Notes under the pieces: model-generated | Databases searched by the model: none | What the model saw: the letters and a program-made list of their open reading frames with translations, nothing else | Told to the model about the DNA's origin: nothing | NCBI RefSeq assembly: GCF_029351045.1 | Contig: NZ_JARKIN010000001.1 | Span: 4,576,501-4,640,500, forward strand | Direction: 5' to 3' | Length of the DNA: 64,000 nucleotides | Source of the DNA: Streptomyces sp. WMMB303 | GTDB lineage: Bacteria > Actinomycetota > Actinomycetes > Streptomycetales > Streptomycetaceae | In this document: one piece after another, positions 58,170 through 64,000 of the stretch | Layout: each line of letters opens with the position of its first letter | How positions within the stretch are numbered: the first letter of the stretch is position 1 | Translations under genes and position numbers: made by a program

Positions 58170-58625
58170 TCAGCTCCCTCGGTACACGGAGTAGCCGAAC
58201 GGGTTGAGCAGCAGCGGCACGTGGTAGTGCTCCCCCGGGTGCACCGCGAAGACGATGGTCACCTCGGGGAAGAAGCTGCCTGGCGCGCTGTCCCTTACGC
58301 GGGGGGCGTCCTGCTGTTCCGCGGCTTCGCGCTGGCTGCGCGGATTCGAACTGTGCTCTGTCACCTCCGGTCGCTCCGAGCCGGACCCGCCGCAGAAGTA
58401 CGGCTCCGTCTCGAACCACAACCGGACGTGGGTGGTGCCTTCCGGCAGCGCCGGAAAGTCCTTGCAGCGCCCGTCGGCGTCGGTCCTCGACGCCCCGTGC
58501 GCGACCCATCCGGCCTGCTCGTCGCCCTGGCGTACGGACAGCCGCACCCCGACCCCGGCGGCCGGGCGGCCGCGGCTGGTGTCCAGGATGTGGGTGGACA
58601 CCGACGTGCTCGTCGCGTCGCTCAT
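58170..58625 (-). CDS. pucM: 5-hydroxyisourate hydrolase with an unusual insertion
   Basis: A 151-residue transthyretin-like protein that hydrolyses 5-hydroxyisourate to OHCU. Signature start STHILDTSRGRPAAGV (catalytic His) and C-terminal HYHVPLLLNPFGYSVYRGS (catalytic His, Arg and the YRGS tail) are intact. Between strand WFETEPYF and FFPEVTIVF is an insertion of about 38 residues (78-116, 58278-58394), rich in Ser, Glu, Arg and Gln, where most homologues have a short loop. Start ATG 58625 overlaps the uraD stop. The insertion is in frame and outside the active site, so activity should be kept. Confidence 0.92.
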   Translation of the reverse strand: MSDATSTSVSTHILDTSRGRPAAGVGVRLSVRQGDEQAGWVAHGASRTDADGRCKDFPALPEGTTHVRLWFETEPYFCGGSGSERPEVTEHSSNPRSQREAAEQQDAPRVRDSAPGSFFPEVTIVFAVHPGEHYHVPLLLNPFGYSVYRGS

Positions 58626-59140
58626 GCCGTGGGGGCTCCTTCCTCCGCGAGACGGGTGAGCCGGAGGCGGTTGATCTTCGCCAGCTCCCGCCGCACGATC
58701 TCCCGCTCCTGTTGCGGAGTGTTGTCGATCCGGTGACGAACGGCGTCCCTCATCTCCTCGGCACTCCTGCCGGTGGCACAGATGAGAAAGACGTGCCCGA
58801 ATTTTTCCTGGTACGCCAGGTTGAGTTCGAGCATCTCGGCCTTCAGCTCCTCGGCGGCCCCCGCCATCCCCCGCTGTTCCCGGGAGGAGGTGGGGTCGCC
58901 GGGCTTCGGTCGGCCGATGGGCGGATGCCCGGCCATGGCCTCGGCCAGCCCGTCGTCCGTGAGGGCCCCGGTGGCCTCGTCACTCGCGACGAAGAGGGCT
59001 TCGACGGTGTCGTAGGGACGCCGGGCGAGCAGCGCGCTCCCCCAGCTCCGGGCGGCGCACATCTCGTGGAGCGCGGCGCGCGCCTCGGCGTCCGCTGCGG
59101 AGTTGAACCAGGTCAGACCTGGCGTGGAGCGCGAAGTCAC
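58622..59140 (-). CDS. uraD: OHCU decarboxylase
   Basis: A 172-residue all-helical protein that decarboxylates 2-oxo-4-hydroxy-4-carboxy-5-ureidoimidazoline to S-allantoin. LTWFNSAADAEARAALHEMC, GLAEAMAGHPPIGRP (the active-site AHPxIG element), then the conserved NLAYQEKFGHVFLICATGRS and IDNTPQQEREIVRRELAKINRLRL are characteristic. Start GTG 59140. It leads the operon uraD-pucM-uox and its promoter region carries an operator-like palindrome. Confidence 0.93.
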   Translation of the reverse strand: MTSRSTPGLTWFNSAADAEARAALHEMCAARSWGSALLARRPYDTVEALFVASDEATGALTDDGLAEAMAGHPPIGRPKPGDPTSSREQRGMAGAAEELKAEMLELNLAYQEKFGHVFLICATGRSAEEMRDAVRHRIDNTPQQEREIVRRELAKINRLRLTRLAEEGAPTA

Positions 59141-59177
59141 GGGACCTCCGTGGCCGTGGTGCTGTTCGGGCTGGGAA

Positions 59178-59219
59178 TAGCTAAGTCCTCAGGCCACACC
59201 ACGTCAACACTTTGTTGAA
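59178..59219 (-). promoter_or_regulatory. uraD promoter with motif A over the -35
   Basis: Minus strand: TTCAAC-AAAGT-GTTGAC (59203-59219), whose right half provides the -35 TTGACG (59202-59207), then 18 bp to TAGCTA (59178-59183). The palindrome matches those before allB and aceB, so a shared repressor is likely. It also lies upstream of the small HTH gene's 3' end. Confidence 0.5.
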
Positions 59220-59336
59220 TGCTTTTCGGCATCCCGGAAAACGGCGCCCGCCATACGGAAGCCCCACGGGTGGCACCTCGGAGGCCCCGCACGCCCGCCG
59301 GAGAGCCTCAGCAGCCGCCTCCGGAGCACGCGCCCC

Positions 59337-59723
59337 TCAGTTCGTGGAACGCCCGTTCTCCCGGTTGAGGTAGTTGTAAACCGTGAAGCGCGAGACGCCC
59401 AGCGCGCCGGCGACGGTCTCGACACCGTGCCGGACCGAGAAGGCCCCCCGGGTCTCCAGGATCCGCACCACCGACTGCTTGGTCCTGCGGTCCAGCTCCG
59501 CGAGCGGCACCCCGTGCCGCCTCTCCAGCTCCGCCAGGATGTGGTCGAGGGAGTCCGACAGATGCGGCAGCCGCACGGCCACCACGTCCTCACCCTCCCA
59601 GGCGAGCACCACATCGTCGCCCTGCGCCTCCTGCGGGGCGACCATGGCCCCGCCCATGGCGTCCACCAGCGGCTTGATCGCGACGATGAACGGATGCCCC
59701 GCGGCGCGCGCGTCCTCCCCCAT
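59337..59723 (-). CDS. Small HTH regulator next to the urate operon
   Basis: A 128-residue protein: an N-terminal GAF/PAS-like segment (PFIVAIKPLVDAMGG, VAVRLPHLSDSLDHIL) and a C-terminal Fis/PucR-type helix-turn-helix (TKQSVVRILETRGAFSVRHG, VETVAGALGVSRFTVYNYLN). It sits upstream of uraD on the same strand and is translated from ATG 59723, which overlaps the upstream stop. It is a plausible local regulator of urate catabolism and a candidate for motif A binding. Family name not certain. Confidence 0.78.
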   Translation of the reverse strand: MGEDARAAGHPFIVAIKPLVDAMGGAMVAPQEAQGDDVVLAWEGEDVVAVRLPHLSDSLDHILAELERRHGVPLAELDRRTKQSVVRILETRGAFSVRHGVETVAGALGVSRFTVYNYLNRENGRSTN

Positions 59724-59977
59724 CAGTCCTCGTCCTCCCCGAGCACGTTCACCTGCAGCGAGACCCGGGTCGCGCCGGCCTCCAGCGAGCGGCGCAGCAG
59801 TGCGGTGACCGCGCCCAGCACCGCGTCGGCCGAGCCCTCGGCGGTGTTGCCGAACGGACCGACATCCACGGCATCCAGTGCCGCCGACTGGACGACCTCC
59901 CGCGCCACGACCGCGTGCTCCGGCGCCTCGTCGAGGTCGAAGGGCTCGGTCGTGAACTCCACTCGCAATCGCTCCAT
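59723..59977 (-). CDS. Thiamine-binding-like protein (MTH1187/YqgV type)
   Basis: An 84-residue ferredoxin-like-fold protein. LRVEFTTEPFDLDEAPEHAVVAREVVQSAAL, DVGPFGNTAEGSADAVLGAV and AGATRVSLQVNVL follow the beta-alpha-beta pattern of DUF77/MTH1187-YqgV proteins, some of which bind thiamine or hydroxymethylpyrimidine. Its TGA overlaps the ATG of the HTH gene (TGATG), so both are made together. What ligand it offers to a purine regulator is unknown. Confidence 0.6.
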   Translation of the reverse strand: MERLRVEFTTEPFDLDEAPEHAVVAREVVQSAALDAVDVGPFGNTAEGSADAVLGAVTALLRRSLEAGATRVSLQVNVLGEDED

Positions 59978-60015
59978 GACCCCACAGTACCGAGAACGCC
60001 CTGGCCCGCCGCAGG

Positions 60016-60921
60016 TCAGCGCAGCTCGGCGAGCATGTCCTCGATGAAGGCAGCCGTCTCGGCGGGCTGCCGGGCCTCCGCGCACAGCCGGTCCATGATC
60101 AGCGTGTACTGGTCGATCTCCGAGGGCTTGTCCAGATAGACCGCGTTGGTCAGATGCTCCAGGTAGACCTTGTCGGGCAGATCGTGGTCGATGAAGCGCA
60201 GCAGGGTCACCGGGGTGCCGGCCGCGGCGGCCGTCACCTCGAACGGCGCGACCTGCAGCGTGATGTGCGACAGTTCGATCATCTTCAGCAGGTGCTCGAG
60301 CTGCTCGCGCATCACCTCGGTGCCGCCGAAGGGACGGCGCAGCACCGCCTCGTCCACGACGGCCCACAGCCGAGGCGGCTCGGGCCGGTGCAGCAGCTTC
60401 TGCCGGGCCATGCGCAACGCGACGATCCGGGCCACCTTGCGTGGCTCGGTGTTCGGATAGCCGAGCTTGCTGACGGCGTACGCGTAGTCCTCGGTCTGCA
60501 GCAGTCCGGGCAGGAACTGGACCTCGTAGGTGCGGATCACCGATGCCGCGTCCTCCAGCCCGAGGTGCAGCTCGAACCAGTCCTCCAGCACGTCCGAGTA
60601 CTGGCACCACCAACCGGGCGAGTTGGCCTGCCGGGCGAGGTCGAAGAACTCCTCGCGCTCGTCCTGGTCATGGATGCCGTAGAGCGTCAGCAGGTCGCGC
60701 AGATCGCGTTCCTTGGCCCCGACCTGGCCGCGCTCCAGCCTGGTGATCTTCGCGTGCGAGCCGCGGATGGCCCGTCCGGCGGCTTCCCGGGTGATCTCCC
60801 GGCGCTGCCGGAGCCTGCGCAGCTTGACACCCAGGATGATCCGCAGCGCGGTGGGACCGTTCGACTGCTCCTGCGCAGCCCCTCGCGACGCGTCACCGGA
60901 CGGCTGCATCATGGCGGTCAT
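60016..60921 (-). CDS. XRE-family regulator with DUF5753 domain
   Basis: A 301-residue regulator of the large Streptomyces XRE/DUF5753 family (BldB/WhiJ-associated type). The HTH (about 25-80) reads LGVKLRRLRQRREITREAAG, SHAKITRLERGQVGAKERDL; the DUF5753 body includes YEVQFLPGLLQTEDYAYAV, WAVVDEAVLRRPFGG and LRFIDHDLPDKVYLEHLTNAVYLD. ATG 60921 follows GGGAG. Family members are often paired with a DUF397 gene, which is absent here. Target genes are unknown. Confidence 0.9.
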   Translation of the reverse strand: MTAMMQPSGDASRGAAQEQSNGPTALRIILGVKLRRLRQRREITREAAGRAIRGSHAKITRLERGQVGAKERDLRDLLTLYGIHDQDEREEFFDLARQANSPGWWCQYSDVLEDWFELHLGLEDAASVIRTYEVQFLPGLLQTEDYAYAVSKLGYPNTEPRKVARIVALRMARQKLLHRPEPPRLWAVVDEAVLRRPFGGTEVMREQLEHLLKMIELSHITLQVAPFEVTAAAAGTPVTLLRFIDHDLPDKVYLEHLTNAVYLDKPSEIDQYTLIMDRLCAEARQPAETAAFIEDMLAELR

Positions 60922-60962
60922 TCCGACTCCCAAGGGTGATTGGGCGGTCACAACAGTGTGGC

Positions 60963-60992
60963 ACCGGTGCACCGGTCAGGTACAGGTACCTG
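60963..60992. promoter_or_regulatory. Adjacent palindromes upstream of the XRE gene
   Basis: ACCGGTGCACCGGT (60963-60976) is a perfect 14-bp palindrome, and CAGGTACCTG (60983-60992) a perfect 10-bp one, 42-71 bp upstream of the XRE start. They may be autoregulatory sites. Confidence 0.45.
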
Positions 60993-61343
60993 GAGAATAC
61001 GCCGCCGGCGCACGGGGGTTGCGCTCGGAGCCCTCCGCATTGCGCCGTTGGCTCCCCCGCAACAGGTCATCCCGACACGGTAGTTGAAGCATCCGGAGGC
61101 CAGGCGGCCGACCGACGGCTCCGGCCCGGCACCGGAAGCCGCCCCGGAGCGGGCCTGCCCCCGGCGGTCCGCGCCGCCCTCCCCCCGCACCCGCGGAGTC
61201 CGCGACCTCCTCCCACAGGCGTGCCCGGCAGCGGTCCCGCGCAGGTCCGGGCCGGACCGCGACCGGAGGCCCCGGCTCCGACGCGGCAGCGGATCCGACC
61301 TCGGGCCGCCGGGGCGCCCGGCGGGGTGGCGGCGGGTCCGCTC
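60993..61343. other. GC-rich intergenic stretch without a recognisable gene
   Basis: This ~350-bp stretch between the XRE gene and the hyi promoter has open frames in several phases, but their products are Pro/Arg-rich with no domain. I see no RNA gene, repeat or hairpin beyond random GC pairing. Confidence 0.5.
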
Positions 61344-61411
61344 TTGACAGGACCGGCACCGACCCCGCAATCTTCCAATGAGCAGAAAACAAGTTTCACG
61401 ATACGAAATCT
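61344..61411 (+). promoter_or_regulatory. hyi-glxR-gcl promoter and motif B operator
   Basis: TTGACA (-35, 61344-61349), 18 bp, CAATCT (-10, 61368-61373). Downstream, AGTTTCACGATACGAAATC (within 61391-61411) matches the aceB spacer element at most positions and is itself a near-palindrome (TTTC/GAAA). A repressor bound there would block elongation. The hyi start is 33 bp further on. Confidence 0.6.
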
Positions 61412-61443
61412 TTCGGTCCCCGACGGAAGGGAGGGCGGTCGCA

Positions 61444-62259
61444 GTGGTCTCCTCGGACCGGTTCACCGTCAACGCCTCGATCCTCTTCACCGAACTGCCC
61501 CTGCTGGAGCGCCCGGCGGCGGCCGCCGCCGCGGGCTTCGACAAGATCGAACTGTGGTGGCCCTGGGTCGACGCGCCCGTGCCCGAGCCCTCCGAGCTCG
61601 ATGCGCTGCGCGGCGCGCTGGAGGACGCGCAGGTGCAGCTCACCGGGCTGAACTTCTACGCGGGACAGCTCCCCGGACCCGACCGCGGCGCCCTGTCCGT
61701 GCCCGGCGAGGAGTCGGAGAAGTTCCGCGCCAACATCGATGTGACCGCCGACTTCGCCCGGTCCGTGGGATGCAAGGCGCTCAACGCTCTCTACGGCAAC
61801 CGCGTCGAGGGCGCCTCCGAGGCCGAGCAGGACGCGCTCGCGCTGGAGAACCTGGGGCTGGCCGCGCGGGCTGCGGACCGGGTGGGAGCGGTACTGCTCA
61901 TCGAGGCGCTGAACGCCCCCGAGTCGCCCAAGTGCCCGCTGGTGAGCGCGCCCCGCGCACTCGAGGTGGTCGACGCCGTCAACACGGCCACCGGCCTGGA
62001 CAACGCACGGTTCCTGATGGACCTGTACCACCTGTCCATGAACGGCGAGGACCTGCCGGCCGTCATCGAGAACTCCCTGGACCGGACCGCGCACGTCCAG
62101 ATCGCCGACAACCCCGGGCGCGGGGCGCCGGGAACCGGCTCGCTGGACTTCGGCGACCTCTTCGAGCGGCTGGACAAGGCCGGTTACGACGGCCTGGTGG
62201 GGCTCGAGTACAAGCCCGGCGACAACGGCAGCGCCGCCTCCTTCGGCTGGCTGAAGTAA
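61444..62259 (+). CDS. hyi: Hydroxypyruvate isomerase-like protein
   Basis: A 271-residue TIM-barrel isomerase. Start GTG 61444 after AGGGAGG. FTVNASILFTELPLLERPAA, FDKIELWWPW, LTGLNFYAGQLPGPDRGAL, LLIEALNAPE (metal-binding Glu), FLMDLYHLSMNG (Asp/His) and VQIADNPGRGAPGTGSLDF (His is replaced by Asn-Pro context) are typical of the Hyi/OtnI group. It interconverts hydroxypyruvate and tartronate semialdehyde and is the first gene of the glyoxylate branch operon hyi-glxR-gcl. Confidence 0.9.
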   Translation: MVSSDRFTVNASILFTELPLLERPAAAAAAGFDKIELWWPWVDAPVPEPSELDALRGALEDAQVQLTGLNFYAGQLPGPDRGALSVPGEESEKFRANIDVTADFARSVGCKALNALYGNRVEGASEAEQDALALENLGLAARAADRVGAVLLIEALNAPESPKCPLVSAPRALEVVDAVNTATGLDNARFLMDLYHLSMNGEDLPAVIENSLDRTAHVQIADNPGRGAPGTGSLDFGDLFERLDKAGYDGLVGLEYKPGDNGSAASFGWLK

Positions 62260-62351
62260 CTGACCGCCCTCCGCCCGGGCAGGGCGGCGCCAGGCATCGC
62301 GCGGGGCCTCAGGGGCGGCCCCGGCATTCGGAACTGCGAAAGGCACAAGAG

Positions 62352-63263
62352 ATGGCTCACACCGCCGGCAACACCAAGATCGCCTTCATCGGACTCGGCA
62401 TCATGGGCGCGCCCATGGCACGCAACCTGCTGAAGGCGGGGTACGACGTCACGGCGTACACGCTGGAGACGGAGAAGGTCGAGGCATTCGTCAAGGACGG
62501 CGGCAAAGGCGCGGCGTCCATCGCGGAAGCGGTCGGCGGCGCGGACGTCGTGATCACGATGGTCCCCGCCTCCCCGCAGGTCGAGCAGGTCGTCCTGCAC
62601 GAGGGCGGCGTGCTGGAGAACCTCCGCGAGGGCGGCACCCTCATCGACATGTCGTCGATCACCCCGCAGACCTCCGTCGAGGTCGCCGAGGCCGCGCGGG
62701 CCAAGGGCGTCAGGACGCTCGACGCTCCGGTGTCCGGCGGCGAGGCGGGCGCCGTCGAGGGCGTGCTGTCCATCATGGTCGGAGGCGACCGGGAGACCTT
62801 CGACGCGGCCAAGCCGGTGCTGGAGGCACTCGGCAGGACGATCGTGCTGTGCGGCCCGGCCGGCTCCGGCCAGACCGTGAAGGCCGCGAACCAGCTCATC
62901 GTGGCGGTCAACATCCAGGCCGTCGCCGAGGCGGTGGTCTTCCTGCGCAAGTCCGGCGTCGACCTGGAGGCGGGTCTCGAGGTGCTCAACGGCGGGCTGG
63001 CCGGCTCCACGGTGCTGACCCGCAAGAAGGACAGCATCCTGGCCGGCGACTACAAGCCCGGCTTCAAGATCGACCTGCACCACAAGGACATGGGCATCGT
63101 CACCGACGCGGCCCGCGCGGTCGGTGCGGCCGTGCCCGCCGGTGCGCTGGTCGCCCAGCTCGTCGCGGCGCTGCGGGCGCAGGGCGACGGCGGGCTCGAC
63201 CACTCGGCGCTGGTCCGCGGCGTCAAGCGGCTCTCGGGCGAGAACCCCGACGGCGCCAACTGA
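62352..63263 (+). CDS. glxR: 2-hydroxy-3-oxopropionate reductase (tartronate-semialdehyde reductase)
   Basis: A 303-residue beta-hydroxyacid dehydrogenase. The dinucleotide motif IAFIGLGIMGAPMARNL is at residues 9-25; the substrate motif LDAPVSGGEAGA, the catalytic Lys in GQTVKAANQL, and the C-terminal LHHKDMGIVTDAA follow. It reduces tartronate semialdehyde, made by Gcl, to glycerate. A 93-bp gap containing a small hairpin (62264-62270 with 62281-62287) separates it from hyi. Confidence 0.93.
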   Translation: MAHTAGNTKIAFIGLGIMGAPMARNLLKAGYDVTAYTLETEKVEAFVKDGGKGAASIAEAVGGADVVITMVPASPQVEQVVLHEGGVLENLREGGTLIDMSSITPQTSVEVAEAARAKGVRTLDAPVSGGEAGAVEGVLSIMVGGDRETFDAAKPVLEALGRTIVLCGPAGSGQTVKAANQLIVAVNIQAVAEAVVFLRKSGVDLEAGLEVLNGGLAGSTVLTRKKDSILAGDYKPGFKIDLHHKDMGIVTDAARAVGAAVPAGALVAQLVAALRAQGDGGLDHSALVRGVKRLSGENPDGAN

Positions 63264-63285
63264 GGACCGCACTCCCCCAGAGACT

Positions 63286-63336
63286 CCGGGCGGCGGCGCC
63301 GACACTGTCCTGTCGCGCCCAGGCGCCGCCGCCCGG
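63286..63336 (+). terminator. Intercistronic hairpin before gcl
   Basis: CCGGGCGGCGGCGCC (63286-63300) pairs perfectly with GGCGCCGCCGCCCGG (63322-63336), 21-nt loop. It ends 30 bp before the gcl ATG inside the operon, so it may attenuate or process the transcript rather than simply end it. Confidence 0.6.
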
Positions 63337-63366
63337 ATACCACCTGCACCGAACCAGGAGAGTCCG

Positions 63367-64000
63367 ATGGCTCGTATGACCGCTGCCCGCGCGGCAGTTG
63401 AGATCCTCAAGCGCGAGGGTGTGGACACCGCTTTCGGGGTGCCGGGTGCGGCGATCAACCCCTTCTACGCCGCCCTGCGGGCCGCGGGCGGCGTCGAGCA
63501 CACGCTCGCCCGGCACGTCGAGGGCGCCTCGCACATGGCCGAGGGCTACACCCGCACGGCACCCGGCAACATCGGCGTGTGCATCGGCACGTCGGGCCCG
63601 GCCGGCACCGACATGATCACCGGCCTCTACTCGGCGATCGGCGACTCGATCCCGATCCTGTGCATCACCGGGCAGGCACCGGTCGCGGTGATCGAGAAGG
63701 AGGACTTCCAGGCCGTCGACATCGCCTCGATCGCCAAGCCGGTCACCAAGAAGGCCACCACCGTCAAGGAGGCGGCCCAGGTCCCGGGGGTCTTCCAGGA
63801 GGCGTTCCATCTGATGCGCTCGGGCCGCCCGGGCCCGGTGCTGATCGACCTGCCGATCGACGTCCAGCAGACGGAGATCGAGTTCGACCCGGACACCTAC
63901 GAGCCGCTGGTCCCGCACAAGCCCGCCGCGTCCCGCAGGCAGGTCGAGAAGGCGATGGACATGCTGGCGGCGGCCGAGCGGCCGCTGATCGTGGCGGGCG
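63367..64000 (+). CDS. gcl: Glyoxylate carboligase (partial, runs off the window)
   Basis: The first 211 codons of a ThDP enzyme that condenses two glyoxylates to tartronate semialdehyde and CO2. AVEILKREGVDTAFGVPGAAI opens the Pyr domain. ARHVEGASHMAEGYTR has Val51 where nearly all ThDP enzymes have a catalytic Glu; that Val is the known hallmark of glyoxylate carboligase. SGPAGTDMITGLYSA and PILCITGQAPV follow. ATG 63367. The central FAD and C-terminal ThDP domains lie beyond position 64000. It is the third gene of hyi-glxR-gcl. Confidence 0.95.
   Translation, partial: MARMTAARAAVEILKREGVDTAFGVPGAAINPFYAALRAAGGVEHTLARHVEGASHMAEGYTRTAPGNIGVCIGTSGPAGTDMITGLYSAIGDSIPILCITGQAPVAVIEKEDFQAVDIASIAKPVTKKATTVKEAAQVPGVFQEAFHLMRSGRPGPVLIDLPIDVQQTEIEFDPDTYEPLVPHKPAASRRQVEKAMDMLAAAERPLIVAG

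Noticed and set aside
1..64000. tRNA, rRNA or riboswitch genes
   Set aside because: I found no T-loop consensus, rRNA segments or known aptamer cores on either strand; a covariance-model search would be needed to exclude small RNAs.

Overview
The window is high-GC actinobacterial chromosome. Gene content, GTG/TTG starts, strong third-position GC bias and families such as GPP34, DUF5955, DUF6278, XRE/DUF5753 and eukaryote-like Ser/Thr kinases all point to Streptomyces or a close relative. It holds about 60 intact protein genes and four relics. I saw no rRNA, tRNA, CRISPR array, prophage or complete insertion sequence. Gene order is dense, with many ATGA/GTGA start-stop overlaps.

Region by region. 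0-8 kb: housekeeping and stress singletons (inositol-phosphatase family, Sir2 deacylase, B3/B4 protein, SDR, lipoprotein, NmrA-like reductase, DsbA-like protein). 8-11.7 kb: a reductive pyrimidine/hydantoin cluster (LLM flavin enzyme, dihydropyrimidinase, beta-ureidopropionase) whose aminotransferase has collapsed into a 111-codon internal-deletion relic. 12-24.9 kb: secreted hydrolases, a receptor-like kinase, gamma-glutamyltransferase, a ~400-bp relic of a glutamate ABC transporter, exonuclease III and a PcaD-PcaC fusion. 25-28.8 kb: an NHEJ module with separate LigD-type polymerase and ligase genes, small genes and an FAD-oxidase fragment. 29.4-35.7 kb: a sugar/polyol uptake locus (ABC transporter, ROK kinase, GntR regulator, Gfo/Idh dehydrogenase). 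36-41.8 kb: P450, KDPG aldolase plus KDG kinase, an ECF-like sigma factor with an unknown partner, and a secreted RNase Sa-type ribonuclease.

41.9-64 kb is the functional core: purine salvage and breakdown to central metabolism. An NCS2 purine permease, 8-oxoguanine deaminase, urate oxidase, HIU hydrolase and OHCU decarboxylase lead to allantoin; allantoinase and allantoicase continue to ureidoglycolate; glyoxylate then enters either malate synthase or the tartronate-semialdehyde branch (glyoxylate carboligase, tartronate-semialdehyde reductase, hydroxypyruvate isomerase). The IclR-type regulator AllR lies beside allB-alc. No ureidoglycolate-cleaving enzyme, xanthine dehydrogenase or isocitrate lyase is visible here.

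The most interesting result of reading the non-coding DNA is that two recurring inverted-repeat motifs tie these dispersed units together. One (TTCCA-type) sits in the -35/-10 spacer of allR and aceB and in the hyi-glxR-gcl leader. The other (TTCAAC-N5-GTTGA type) lies before allB, uraD and aceB. Together they suggest a compact purine/glyoxylate regulon with at least two DNA-binding inputs.
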